A stretch of DNA of 64,000 nt from Phlebiopsis flavidoalba (GCA_035772785.1 JAOCPU010000008.1:62001-126000), one strand, 5' to 3'. Positions 26,291 through 38,276 are shown, numbered from the stretch's first letter. Program-made: numbers and translations. The notes: generated by a model not told the origin, from the sequence alone.

Positions 26291-27994
26291 CTAGTACTCG
26301 CCGGCCTCCTCAACATCGGCCGAGTCGATACCAACCTCCTCGTAGTCCTTCTCGAGGGCAGCGAGATCCTCACGCGCCTCAGAGAACTCACCCTCCTCCA
26401 TACCCTCACCAACGTACCAGTGGACAAAGGCACGCTTGGAGTAGAGTAGATCGAACTTGTGGTCAAGTCGGCTCCAGGCGGACGAGATGGCAGTCGTGTT
26501 GGAAAGCATGCAAAGGCTACGGGAGACCTTGGCCAGATCACCGCCGGGGATGTGTGCTGGTGGCTCATTGCAGATACCGAGCTTGAAGCCAGTTGGGCAC
26601 CAGTCAACAAACTGAATGGTGCGCTTCGTCTTGATGATAGCGACGGCGGCATTGACGTCCTTGGGGACGACATCGCCACGGTAGAGCAGAGCACACGCCA
26701 CTGCAAACAACCATCAGAAAGAGGTGAAGTCGTAATACGTACAGACACTGACTGTATTTGCCCTCACGAGGATCGCACTTGACCATCTGGTTGCCAGTCT
26801 CGAAGCACGAGAAGGTCATGTCAGCGACAGAGTTCTGCTCATGGTGAGCCTTCTCAGCAGAGATGATAGGCGCGAAGGTGGCAAGAGGGAAGTGGATACG
26901 AGGGAAACTGAAGTAAACATGAATTAGACATGGGGAGAAGAGTATGGTGATGAAATAAGACTCACGGTACCAAATTGGTCTGGAACTCGTTCAAATCAAC
27001 GTTAAGGGAGCCATCGAAACGGAGGGAAGCAGTGATCGAGGAGACGACCTGCGCAATCAGACGGTTCAGGTTGGTGAAGCCGGGGGAGGTGATTCCGAGC
27101 CTCTTCTTGCAGATGTCGTAAATAGCCTCGTTATCAACCATGAACGAGCAGTCAGAGTGCTCGAGCGTGGGTGTGGGTCGTAAGAACGGAGTTGTAGGGC
27201 TCGACAACGGAGTTGGCCATCGTGGGAGCAGGATATACGCTGAACTCGAGCTTGGACTTCTTGCCATAGTCCGTCGAGAGGCGCTCGAGGACGAGAGCAC
27301 CGAAACCGGAACCAGTTCCACCGCCGAACGAGTGGAAGACGAAGAAGCCCTGAAGACCGTTACAGTTGTCTGCAAGGCGGCGGACCTTGTCCATCACAGT
27401 GTCGATCATTTCCTTGCCCACCGTGTAATGACCACGGGCGTCTGTTCATCAAGTTAGTTCCGCTGACGCGTGGCAAACACGAACAGGAAGCTTACAGTTG
27501 CTGGCAGCATCCTCCTTTCCAGTTACAAGAGTCTCGGGGTGGAACAAGCTCCTGTAGGTACCAGACCGGACCTCGTCGATGACGTTGGGCTCGAGGTCAA
27601 CGTAGAGCGAGCGAGGCACGTGCTTGCCGGACGAAGTTTCCGAGAAGAAAGTGCTGAAGCCATCGTCGTGAGCCGAAGGCGAGCCCTCGACAAGACGACC
27701 ATCGGGCTATACCAAGATTGAGACAAAGCGATAAGACATAGACGCGTCGATACTCACGCTAAGACCGTGTGCTCGACGGTGTAGGAGCTCCCCTGCAACA
27801 TCGTACGACGATCAGCCACGCTTCGCGTATTGATAGGTGAGTCGCTGGCGTCGTACGCGAGGATGACGCGTCGATCCAGCAGCCACGTATAGTCGCAGCG
27901 CCTCAAGGACGACAAACAGAGAACAGAACTTACAGCAGGCGTTACCGATCTGGACACCAGCCTGACCGACGTGGACTGAGATGACTTCACGCAT
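26291..27994 (-). CDS. TUB1: Alpha-tubulin, paralogue B (canonical)
   Basis: The better-preserved alpha-tubulin. The start at 27994 reads [20 protein letters not shown]. The second exon (WELYTVEHGLS) carries an extra G near 27,784 and a duplicated GT near 27,768. The GTP signature [18 protein letters not shown] is intact at about 27,285-27,330, and [16 protein letters not shown] at about 27,095-27,142. The last exon (26291-26700) is uninterrupted. It encodes [20 protein letters not shown], the vinculin-like C-terminal domain and an acidic tail ending EEAGEY; the terminal Tyr is the tyrosination/detyrosination residue in other eukaryotes. Introns lie near 26,705-26,745, 26,905-26,965, 27,440-27,492, 27,708-27,757 and 27,793-27,930. 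It is head-to-tail with paralogue A. Confidence 0.95.
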
Positions 27995-28404
27995 TTTTTT
28001 CGTCTAGCGAAACCGGGTCTAGAGGAGGATCTGCGGTAAGCAAGCGGCTGGGGGGCTGTGCGTTGGCGTATACTCACGGAGGGTGGGGGATGGGTGTTGA
28101 AAAGGTCGAGGAAGAACACGCACCACGTTGAAGAGGGCAAGGGTTTAAGAAAGGGAATCAATTCAGCGCTTATCATAGGAATTCTCACGGTTCAACCTCA
28201 GCCATCACAGTGACCGTCACGCTACCCATCATCATGGTGAGCTCGTCACGCTCGTTTCCCGACGGTCATCCCAAGTGATTAGGCAGATTTGTGTATACTG
28301 AAAGGATATATATATGTATATGTAAGATGTAGCAGTATTATAGGGTATATAAAGCATGTGATCCAGATTTGAACGAGCTGATAGGTATATTGGGGATGTC
28401 TACT
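27995..28404. other. Upstream region of alpha-tubulin B, with a TA-rich microsatellite
   Basis: Promoter/5' leader region. It contains a pyrimidine/purine-biased stretch next to the ATG and an alternating AT tract at about 28,302-28,323 (atatatatatgtatatgt) near the 3' end of the hydrolase gene. Confidence 0.5.
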
Positions 28405-31400
28405 CTATTCCCCGCGTTCGATGTCCTACGATGACTGTTCGAGGATCGCCTCGGATTCAAGTTGGGCATTGATTGGGCGCGTCGTTTTTCGCAGCTTTTG
28501 CTGTGCTCTTCTTCATGAAGAACCTGCAATTATCATTAGTCAGCGCTCGAGGTCGCTAAGTCGATGAACTCACGTCAAGAGGCCTTGCCACATGCGCATC
28601 CCGTGTATAGGCAATATGTCACTCTTAGTCTGCTGTTCCGCGACAGACTGTACGGGAGGCTTCACGGGGTGATCTTCTGTGTCCATCGTAGCCCGAATGA
28701 CATCGGCTGTGGTCCGCTTAGGTACAGTTTTATGAGTTGCCGGGGGCCGTGAAGTAAATGCACTTCTTCACGAGGGCCAACGACTCTTTCTGCAACTGGC
28801 TGAGAAACTAAGTAGTACCCAGGCATGAAGGATACTCACGTTTATCCCGCCTTCCGACTATAGCACTACCAGGAGGCTGCTCGCCCTCTATATCGAAAGG
28901 GCCCTGGATGAAGGCGTCAACTGATAGACCGTCTCGAACTGACGTGTGTACGCACCATAGCGCCTCTCTGGAACAATCTCGCCCATTGAAGTCCGCGAGC
29001 GCACAGAAGTCAACGAGGTTCGTCTTCGTCTATACTGGGTGGGTCTGTGAATGTCGCTGACCAGCTCGAGCCCTTGTACACGCGCTCGCTCCATCAATGC
29101 GTCGAACTTCTTCTCGTAACGGGCTCTCTGGCGAACAGCTTGGACAGCATATCTGTGGAACTTCTTATCCCACTGCTCTTGACCCGAGGCCCATCTCTTC
29201 ACTGGGTCTTCTTTGATCACAACCGATGAGACGAGGCGGGATGTGAGAGCTTCAATATCAGACTCCGGCTCCATAGGGCGGACCTCGCCGAAGATGTCTA
29301 CACGCTCCCGTAGCATGAGAACGCCCGAGATATCCTTCGGCTATAGGAACATGCAACTGCATGGGCAAGCGTCACAAGAACGGGAATATAGAGCGCACCT
29401 TGGACGGACCACTCGAACCGCTCGACTCCGTGCCCCCCGTTTACGTTGACAGTCTCAGTCTTACCAGCAGCATGCTCTTCCTTAGCGGTAGCCTCGTTTT
29501 GTTTGTACATTGCCACATCCGTTGTGCTGCACTTGGGAGTCAATGGGAGCGGGGGCAGACCCTTGCGAACGTTGGAACAGCTTCATAAACTTCGACGGCT
29601 GGTGAGACTTCTTGGACTGCGACCCGCTCAGGACTGTGCTCTTCAGATCCGACCCGTGCAATCTCTTCGGGCGGGATATGGAATTCGGGAAACGGGTTTT
29701 CATCAAGATGCTCGGGGGAGTGGCTCGTGACGTGTTTGATAAATTCCGCGATAGACCGATACGCGTACTTGGCCTATGATAAAGAGTGAGTTTATATCTA
29801 TCTTTCCATCGTCGCTAAAACAGGACGCACACTATCCGTAAAAGTGAAGACGGTGAGGACATGACACATGCCTGTTTATTGATCAGAACGATGTACAGCC
29901 AGACTCAAGTTGAGGCTTACCGTCGAACACCTGCAAGTGAACCTGAAACCAGTATGAAGGTGAGCGAACATCATGGAGCGAACCGCAATTCTTACCTTCG
30001 TAGGTGTTTGAAACTTATCCCGTTTTCCCTCTGCCTTACCGCATCCCGCAGAACGCCCTTCCGAGTTGAATAGTCTTTCGGGTTTGCAGCTTTATGTGCT
30101 AGATATAAAGATCTCATCGCGCAGTACTTCCCCGTCTCCAGCAAGGATGTAGAGCGGGCAGAGGTTTCCCAGTGAGCCTTGTAGCACGGGAGAGACAAGC
30201 GGATGTGTGAGCTGTCTTAGAATTGTTGCGTGTGAGATGTGACAATTGGATTGAATTTCAAAACTCACTCATTGGTAGCGTAAATCTGGATTTGCGATCG
30301 CAGTTCGAGAGGAGTAGCATGTGGATCGTTCATCAAGACCTTCGGAGGCTTCGGCTCCCAGAATGACAGCGCGTCATCATAGTTAGGATCGTCGTCTTTT
30401 ACACATGCAGTGTCTTGACTATTTTCATGAGAAGAGCTCGGGGGTCGAGGCATGTTATTCTTCTCATCGTTATCCTCCGCTAGCATGACGTTTCTGGCTC
30501 TTGACGTTGTTGTCCTCCAGGTCGCCGGTAGAGACTGGATGGCCTTCCTCTGCGCTCTGTTCAATACGCTCGTTGACTTGATCACCCGCGCGTTCCTTAT
30601 TGGGTCGTAGGGTGTCGGCATGGCCCGGTGTGGGAGGAGGGTTGGTCTTGGTAGGAATGACTCGATGTTCTCCATTTGGAGGAACAGGATGGATAGGCCA
30701 AATGGCAGAAGGTCGATGGATGAATCCGTGAGGAGGTTATGATATCCTGTAACGAGCATCGTTAGCGCGCATAGCCCTATGTTTTCATCATGCGCATACC
30801 GTGGATGTATTACTCATCACGCTTGGGAAACTATGTGTGAGGTCAACCCAAGGGCTGATTAGTACCGCGCCTGCTGGTTGCGGTATTCCCATGTCGCGGA
30901 GAACGGTGAGGGTGGCCACACATAGACCACCACCCGCGGAGTCTCCGGCCATGATTATCTTCGAAGGAGGGACTGGCTTGTGCAAAGCATCCGGAGGAGG
31001 GTCGATGAGATACAAATCTGTAGAAAATGGTGAATCAATTTTTGAAAATGCGCGTACATGCATGTATTGACTGACATGCTGCCAGAACGTCTTGGACAGG
31101 ACAAGGCCACGGGTACTGAGGCGCCTTTCTATATACATAATGAGTCGCTGAGTGTAAATAAAGTATGAATATACGTACCGATAATTCACAGCAAAAGCTC
31201 TGCCTTTCATCTTTCGGGCTGTATAGAGTATGAGGTATGGGGACAACCCACTGATGTATCAGACTTACCATAACGTATAATTTGATACCGATGCGTGTCT
31301 TCAAAAGCTTATTCAGCGCGGTGAGGGCATGAGAGGTAACTGGTTTTGCTCACTGATGGAACCCCAGAAATATCCACCTGGCAAGGGGATGAGTGGTGTA

Positions 31401-32595
31401 TAATGGTTTGCAAGACGACAGGCATACCTCCATGTACGTATAGCTTAAGGGGCGAGAAATAAGGTAAGTGTCATATGTAACGATAATACGCAATGAGATC
31501 TCACCAGCACAGTCTCCAGGGACTCCATTCGTAGTAGTTTGTTTTCGGGGAATGGTCCAAGGGGTCATTCTGCGTTCTTCGGTACTAACGGAGCTTCTTG
31601 TCGACACCTCCGGGAATGGTCCAAGGTACTCAAAAGTACTGTTCTCCGCACAAAACCCATTCTGCTTCAATGCCGTCGAGTCCGCGGACCTGCCACCACT
31701 TTCTCACCGCCAACGACGCGCTTCAGTATCGTCTGGTCCGAACCAGTCGATCAGGGTATCTGCAGCCTTATTACATGAGGAGAGCGGGACAAGGACAGGT
31801 GATACCGCAGCCCAGTATGGTGCCAGGACATGCGTGTTGGTGCTGACAAAGTATGAGAAACATATTATTTGCCTGAGAGAAGATGCGCGTACAATGCTTG
31901 GAGTGACTCGATGGTGTTGAGTGTACCCAGTTGGATGAATGCCTTCACGATGTGAAATGCTCTAGCAAAACATGTCAGTGGCCCTGAGCCCATATCATTG
32001 TAAGATACTTACTCGTCAAAGAACACGTCGTCCGTAGCCTCGGCTCGTTTATCTCCATCTTTCAACTTTCGACCTTTGGCCTGTGCATGCTGGAACAGAG
32101 TCTTGATGACGACTGCCAAGGTCGTGGGTTGTAAGCACGCGATTAATGGAGCGCGTTCTGCGACTCACCAGGGGTAATATAAAATGCAGCAGAGGTGGTG
32201 CTGACTGTCATATCGCGTATTGCCGAAAGGAATGCTGCAGGACTATGATCGAAAATATATGCGTGAGGGCTGTGAGGTAGGAATGTGCTGCCCGACGGCT
32301 AGTAGCGGTCGCACAGCGTGATCGAAAAATTTGGAGGCTGTGGGTGTCTCGGCTCGGGGACGTGATAGTCGTCGAGGGGGAACAAGCGAGTAGGTAGGGA
32401 CGTGAACGCCAGGGCATGGTGAGAGGCACGCTGGGTTGCAGTGGATGACATCGCGTGCCGTGTCCTCCACAGACTGACCGAAGGTGTGGTTGTCGCCCAT
32501 ATCCCTTCCTCGGCACTCGCCGAGCCAGCTGCCTGGCACCTAGTGACGCCACCATGGTCCTCTTGCGTCCCTTCCCCACGGCTCCGCACACCCAA
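28405..32595 (-). CDS. Large alpha/beta-hydrolase-fold lipase/esterase (hydrolase-3/HSL type)
   Basis: One long multi-exon gene. The N-terminal portion (32.2-32.6 kb) includes FSITLCDRY. The oxyanion-hole motif YVHGG|GYFWGS is split by an intron at about 31,365-31,430, and the nucleophile elbow IIMAGDSAGGGLCVATL is at about 30,905-30,955. LISPWVDLTHSFPSVM is at about 30,835-30,880. A segment with EPKPPKVLMNDPHATPLELR is at 30,300-30,360. The acid-residue region YLAHKAANPKDYSTRKGVLR is at about 30,050-30,110, and the catalytic-His block MCHVLTVFTFTDS at about 29,830-29,875. A long charged C-terminal extension (28.4-29.8 kb) contains ERVDIFGEVRPMEP and WDKKFHRYAVQAVRQRARYE. This layout matches a basidiomycete-specific long esterase as I recall it. 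The substrate is unknown. The start and stop positions are approximate. Confidence 0.78.
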
Positions 32596-32905
32596 TCAGC
32601 TATGTCAAGTGTATAATATTGCAGGGGTCAAGAATAATCTGATGGAGGAAGTAGAAATACATGATCGAAGATACCGCATTACAAGTACAAAAATCAGGAG
32701 CAGAAAGTATTATGTCGTAGTGTGTCGAGTCGGTGTCCGATGTTCTACATTTATAACCTCATATACCAGTGAGTGAAATCTACGGAGCGGCGAATCAATG
32801 ACCCAAGAACAATAATATCACAAGTCAAGGAAAGAGATGTCGCTCGCTGCAAGCTCACCGGGAGCTCGCGCGGCGAAGTTGAACAAATATACTAATCGTG
32901 GGAAC
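32596..32905. other. Intergenic: hydrolase promoter region
   Basis: About 310 bp between the phosphatase stop and the hydrolase start. AT-rich, with no distinct motif. Confidence 0.45.
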
Positions 32906-33712
32906 TCAGACGTGCTGAGTAATCCTCGCTCGCCACTTTCTGTAAATGCCCTCGTTCGCATGCGGGGCGTAGCGGCAGAGCTCAAAGAGAACTAGTTGCT
33001 CCTGTGTACTTGGAATGAGTTCCCTTTCAATCGACGAAGTGCCCAAATCTTACATAGAATCCCGGCAAGATCCAGACTTGCTCACGGGCTAGACGGCGCG
33101 CAGTTAGAAGGACAGGTTTTCCATGGAATAAAATATTACAAAACCAGAGCGCCGCACTCTGTCGATAGCTGGGTTGCGGGGATTCCGATCCTTGAAACAT
33201 GACTGTTTTATCTCTCTTTTAGCCACACGTGTGTAGTAGCGAGAAAGACTGAACTCACAGTACGCAGCGACCACAGGCAGCGCTGCGCGAGATTCCTTGT
33301 ACGCAGTGTACGAGGACAACCCCGCCAGCCGTCAGTGCCTCGTGTATGAAGCGACAGGTGGCGGGTAGGTGAATGAGGAGGTCGGCATAGTCGACGTCCT
33401 CGACGGGAATCCGCAGGTGTTTATACCCAGAGGCGGGGTTGTCGGCGGGTATGAGCTCACTCCCGACAGACACAATGTGGCTAACCTGACGATCCGTGAG
33501 GATCCTCGAGGACTTAGCAGCATCAATGCTGATAAACGAGAGGACATCAGTACTGCGTGATGAAGGCGAAAAAAACATCGCTGTGTAGAGTACAACACTC
33601 ACGTCCCGAGATACAGCCGGCCTTCAATAATGGGGCTGATGCTCTTCCAGGTGGCCATGTCGAATGTGCCTGCCGGGGTGCGACTAATGTGCGTTACCGT
33701 CGACGAGGTCAT
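32906..33712 (-). CDS. Dual-specificity protein phosphatase
   Basis: Cys-based tyrosine/serine-threonine phosphatase. The start at 33712 gives MTSSTVTHISRTPAGTFDMA, then ISPIIEGRLYLGT at an exon end. After a 50-bp-class intron comes LSFISIDAAKSSRILTDRQV and HLRIPVEDVDYADLLIHLPA (about 33,375-33,430). The catalytic P-loop VLVHCVQGISRSA (about 33,272-33,312) has the Cys nucleophile and Arg. The general-acid Asp is probably in the VEDVDYADLL segment. The C-terminal block EQLVLFELCRYAPHANEGIY (about 32,935-33,000) ends at 32906. It resembles the small atypical DUSPs of fungi; no targeting domain is seen. One or two frame breaks lie at 33,040-33,250. Confidence 0.88.
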
Positions 33713-33839
33713 GGTGTCGCGCAGCTGTGGGTTTTGTAGGTGAGGCTCCCGCCCACTCGTCCATAGCGGATAGTAATTTTCTCCGTGGTTGGATAAGTCG
33801 CCCAGTGAGCGGGCACATAGACAGCCGAGTATAGCTAAC

Positions 33840-34795
33840 CATCGTGGCAGAAGCAGCGTATCGTGGCGGTGAACGACGACACAGCCAGATTGGGTTAAAG
33901 GGAAGGGAAGCCCTGTGGCACGTGGCGCTCGCGCGAGATTACCGCCAGATCGGCGACGTCATAGATCGCATCGTTATCCGGTGTGAACGTCAAAGTTCTA
34001 TAAACCTGTACTGTTTTGAGCTCGGGCATACCATCCCCCCGATGCTCTGTTGCTGTCTTGCGGCTCGAGTCATGCCTTTGAGACAGTATTTTCTGCACAG
34101 GCCTCACCAGGAACAGTCCTCCCTGCATGATCCATTTGCGCGCCACAGAGAGCACGATGCAACTGACGGCATTTTCCAAGGATTTCTAGCAAGAACGGAG
34201 CGGCACAGCGGCAGATTTCTGCCCATCATACCATGGACGCAGAGTCCCATTGATCATGCAAGGGGTCGATGATCCTTAGTGTATCTCAGGTACGATTGAA
34301 TCACTGATATCCGAGTTGTAGAAGCCGCTTTTCCTGGCTCCAACGTAATCGTGCGTAGTCTGCGTCCCGAGCTCCGTCTCAGTTCGGAAAATGCGCGGTG
34401 CGCAAATATAGTGTGGGGTACGGAGCTCAAGTGAAGTTTGCAGCTTCGCTTGCTAAGGCCGCTCTTCATTGCAGGCACAATCGATTGGTAAACAGCTCAC
34501 AGAGGCTGATACTCGATACTTCTAGCCGAGTAGGCTTGCTTGTTGATTCTACTTATGCTTGTAGGTGATGCTTCACCATGTGTAGGCAAGGAAACTAGTT
34601 GGAGTCACCGTCAGCCCGTGTACTTACCCCTCGAGTTTCGATGGGCGGATGGACATCCTTACCGTTTGCAACGATGATCAGAGTTGTAAACCTCGTGTTG
34701 ATTACTGCTCCTACGTCCCTGACATTGCTTCGCAGAGCAGATGCCAAAATTTTCAGTTGCATGCGAGGAGGAGGGAGGTGTGGGTCCGTGCTCAC
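33840..34795 (-). CDS. Unrecognised gene between the phosphatase and the protoglobin
   Basis: Three minus-strand blocks look coding. One is at about 34,615-34,760 (KILASALRSNVRDVGAVI followed by a good GTAAGT donor). Another is at about 34,290-34,440 (containing RTITLEPGKAA), and the last is at about 33,895-34,090 (VYRTLTFTPDNDAIYDVADL followed by AVISRERHVPQGF). They sit in different frames. The last block faintly recalls ESCRT MVB12-like beta-prism segments, but this is not enough for a name. The plus-strand frame 33844-34272 lies opposite and is probably its shadow. Confidence 0.3.
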
Positions 34796-35055
34796 TGCAG
34801 TCTGAGAGGGTAAGTCGAGGCAGTGCGGGACGAAGGAATGTTGCGGATCAAAAGAGGCTTTCTCCGGTTGCCACCCACCAAGTTACCGGGCTCCAGGAAC
34901 CCTTAACGACCAATCTCTCACGGACTGTTCAAGCTTTCATGGACGCAGCCCGTCAAGAGTCTCGTGATTACCGCGGAGGTGGCTATAGAAATGTACATGT
35001 ACAGCGATGTCCCAAGCAATGTCCAGTGAATGGAAAAATCAATAAGGCCGATAGA

Positions 35056-36195
35056 CTATTCGTTGATGTAGTGGCGAGAGAAGAGATCGTTCTGTATCCA
35101 GATGACCTTTGGGTAGGAGTATGAGCCAAGGGTTCAGCGAAACACGAATGCACACGCGCGCTTACCTTGTTAATGGCCGCGACAGCGTCGACTTTGACGG
35201 GCATGGTATAGCGATCTCGTCCGGTTAGTTGCAGAATTGCGGTCTGTGACGGAGTGTGTGTACCCATCCCAGTGCCAATGCACAATCCCGATCTGTGCCT
35301 GCGTCAGTCCCAAACGATGGGTGGGTAAGGCGGGTGAAAGCTTACACCGGAACATTCAATGGGGCGTCAATGCCCATGGGTCTTTTGATTGCCTGCAGTC
35401 AATGGTTCGCATCACCAGGTACTGGAGCATACTGAAACGTTGGACACATACTTGAAAGGTGATACCACGCGGTGTGCATAATCCCGACCTTGTCCATGGT
35501 AGACCCAGGTCTGTGCCCTTGGAGTAGTCGGCGGTTAACACGCGTCTTGCCCAAACCTTCATGAAAGCCCTGCTATGCTACGCGTCAGAACAGTTCATTG
35601 CCTAGATCTAGTTACGCACCTTGCGGAACTGGATCTGGAGCGCTGTCGAGGGTAAGATCCTCCAGCTTCGACGCGCAAGGGACCATCAAAGCCCTGTGGA
35701 GCACGAGGACCCATTCATCGGTTAAACTATCGGCGTCGCAGCCCGTTTATGATAGACGTAAATGACTCTACCTGATTCCGTTCCAAGAAAACCTTCTTCG
35801 TGATTGTCAAATTCAAACAGCTTCGCGATAGAGGTCGTCTACGAGCCCGGGAATGATACTCGTTCACAGCGGGGCCAATCTTTTTGATCACTTCCGAGTC
35901 ATAAGTTGTAAAGTTAAGGAAGTCGGTCAGGTACGCGACTCGGTCTTCCAACGAGTTCTTGATGAGTACAGGATCCACTTCTTGTGTGAAGATGACTGGA
36001 CATTTCGGAGGGCCGTCGAGGGGCATGTCCGATGTGGCTGGCGAGGAATGATGGTCATGCGATGAATGCGATGGTGTAGTCGTGCGAAGAGAGTCGGCGG
36101 AGGAATTGTCTGGTGGGGGGTACTTGATCCTGCCGCGCGCCCCAGGAGTACGGACAGATCTTCTGAATTGCTGGGACGGTGGGTTCAAAGTTCAT
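35056..36195 (-). CDS. Protoglobin / globin-sensor-domain protein
   Basis: Single-domain haem protein of the protoglobin family, with no output domain visible. The start at 36195 reads MNFEPTVPAIQKICPYSWGA, followed by a Pro/Ser-rich leader and PPKCPVIFTQEVDPVLIKN (about 35,955-36,010). The globin core continues with EDRVAYLTDFLNFTTYDSEV (about 35,895-35,955), DITKKVFLERNQ (about 35,770-35,810), GFDGPL, KVWARRVLTADYSKGT (about 35,515-35,562) and the F-helix region MDKVGIMHT (about 35,470-35,495), with the likely proximal His. Later blocks are GLTQAQIGIVHW-like sequence (about 35,285-35,330) and AAINK|VIWIQNDLFSRHYINE with TAG at 35056. Introns break it at about five places. Binding of O2, NO or CO is known for archaeal members; the fungal role is unknown. 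Confidence 0.82.
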
Positions 36196-37407
36196 GGCGG
36201 TGGTGGGACGGGCTGACAGCGCGGGTTAGGGTGGGCTAAAACCGGGGGCGGTTAGAAAAGTGGGGAACACGTCCCTTGAGCGGTCTCTAGGGTTTTATGA
36301 AGGTCGTCGGCACAGGTAGGAACGCCTTTCCTGTGGTGCGGCCGGCACGACATGGCGAAATTTGGGTGGCAGATAATCAGGGACGATTTGTTTGAAAAAA
36401 AAAAAAAAAAACTAGATTGCCAGCCGTGAATCGAGAGCACACGGGACGGACTGCCTGCGCGGGGGCAAGGTTTGGGTCGAGATGAATGCGAGAGCTTACT
36501 GGAGTGGTCGAGGCCACCGACTGTTGCCCAATTAGGCAGGTCGAATTTGACTTCTCTCGGGGCGTCACTGTGGTTACTGTTGTCACCCGGCTTATTGATG
36601 GTGTGGAATGCGTTTTGGCCCGTGACCGCAACAAAAATGTACGTGTAAATACGCCTGGAATACGCTTGCACCCGGTGTCAGTTGGGCTCATTTGGACCAA
36701 GATGCCAACAGCGAGAAGTACTCCGCACGCTGAGCTGGAGAAGCGTGCCACCAAAGTTTGGCCAGTTTGAAACCGAGGGGCCCCGCGAATTCGAAACGAT
36801 CACAGGGCGCGATCAGGCACAGACTTGGGCAGGAGCGGAAGCAACAGGGGCTTGGGCCGCGGAGGGAGAAGCGGACTCGTCACCCCTCCCGCCACATCCG
36901 ACCTCCCGACACTTCCGATCCCAACCCCAACAGCGACGGGCGTACACGCGACGTGGGCATGCGCCTAACCAGGCCGTGTTTGTGCTTTTGCTCGACCCTA
37001 TCGAGGAATGCAGGCAAGTGGCGCCACCGGTGAACATGCGTTGGCTGCCTATTGTGCAAGCTGTGCAATTTCCGGATCTTTTGGGGAGAGTGGGAAGTGG
37101 TCATTGGAGGAATCTGGCTGGATATCTGACCAGCGCATCGCCTCGGACGTTTCGGAGAATCGTGTTTGAGGCGGCCTCACCGCCAGAGATGGCCCGAAGC
37201 TGCCTAGTGTTCCGGGAGGAGGGCGCGACTGCAGCACGCAAGCGTCGGGAACGCGCTAGACACTGCGGCAGCAGCTCCTCTGTCGCGCGACGACCCCGCA
37301 CGTGCGCCACGTGAACGGCAACGGCCGGTCACTATTCCTAGTAACGTAACCTCAAAGCAGATTGTCCCAGTTGCCCGCTCCGTTGTGATCATGGCAGGTT
37401 CCTAGAA
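36196..37407. other. No supported gene; A-tract and GC-rich open frames
   Basis: The stretch includes a run of about 17 A residues at 36,397-36,413 and long overlapping open frames on both strands at 36,380-37,314, without motifs. The longest (plus, 210 codons from 36682) is Arg/Pro/Ala-rich and overlaps minus frames of similar length, which suggests compositional openness in GC-rich DNA. It is probably a promoter/intergenic zone between the protoglobin and the gene at 37.5 kb. Confidence 0.35.
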
Positions 37408-37414
37408 TATAAAG
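37408..37414 (+). promoter_or_regulatory. TATA box upstream of the gene at 37,496
   Basis: TATAAAG lies 82 bp before an ATG and is followed by a pyrimidine-rich leader ending ccagaATG. This arrangement is typical of an active fungal core promoter. Confidence 0.55.
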
Positions 37415-37495
37415 AGTTCTTCACACTTCCCGGATCGTCTTCCCCTCCACGCTTGCTACCAACTACCACGACCTCCGAGTCTACCCCCACCCAGA

Positions 37496-38276
37496 ATGAA
37501 GCTCGAGATTGACTGGGACACCGCGGTGCGTGTGTGCTGCCCCCTTACGTCGTGTGCGCTCACTGATCTAGAGCTTATTTCAGTAGAAAGAAAGATTCAG
37601 AAGCGACGGCACAAAGCGCACCAAGGCGTCCACCATCACGGGTGGGTGACCATCAGTGGCGCGCGGTACCTTCAGTGACGGAGACGAGCGCACCAGGAGC
37701 GAGGGTATGAGGGAGATGCGCACGGCGGCGGGCGATTCGCCAGTGCTGAAAAGCCCAAGCATGCCGCCGAGCGCCGCACGCGAGGCCAGCATGGTGGCGG
37801 GCTGTTCTCGTTTCCTCGGCGGCGGCTCTCAGAGCTCCAAGAACCACAGCTCGAAGGGCTCGAGCAAGCGCAGCAGCAGCAGCCGAGCGGTGGTGCGGAG
37901 AGAAACGTCTGGGCGCGGCGGAAAGGGAAACGAGCTGGTGCTCCATGTTTCATCCAAACGCGGTCCCCGCGTCGCGGAAATAGTACCTCGAAGGTGGAAG
38001 GGCGGATCACTCAGAGGACGACGAGTCCCAGAGGCAGCAGTAGCAGGCCTACTGTACAGAAAAGAAGAGCGACTACGGGTGCAACGCGAACGTGTCTACC
38101 GTCACCAGGAACCGGCCCTCGCAGCCAACGCGGAGCCGGACCGACGCCTCAAACCTACCCCGCAGACGATAATGAGCAGAACGACCTCGAAGACCGATAG
38201 ACGATTGTATTTATCATTCATTCGGATTATTGTATTGTTAACGTTATCTTCGTTGTTGTACTGTCTCACGACATAG
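37496..38276 (+). CDS. Unrecognised Ser/Arg-rich protein
   Basis: A TATA box and a C/T-rich leader precede the ATG at 37496 (MKLEIDWDTA). A clear donor GTGCGT follows, then an intron of about 54 bp ending TTTCAG near 37,581. The second exon is basic and Ser/Ala-rich: one frame stays open from 37656 to 38276 and contains poly-Ser/Arg stretches (SSKRSSSSRAVVRRE) and polar repeats. No conserved domain is recognised. Its composition suggests a disordered nuclear or RNA-associated protein. Whether the reading frame of exon 2 is correct is uncertain, because other frames also look coding in places. Confidence 0.38.

Noticed and set aside
31540..31640. Repeated GGGAATGGTCCAAGG-like unit at about 31,548 and 31,613
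   Set aside because: Both copies fall in the coding sequence of the hydrolase (minus strand) and encode Pro-rich segments. Two copies only; not a regulatory array.
33844..34272. 142-codon plus-strand frame
   Set aside because: It lies antisense to better coding-like minus-strand blocks next to two minus-strand genes and has no motif.
36682..37314. 210-codon plus-strand frame, the longest in the window
   Set aside because: Arg/Pro/Ala-rich, no motif, and overlapped by several antisense frames of similar quality in GC-rich DNA. Not convincing as a protein.
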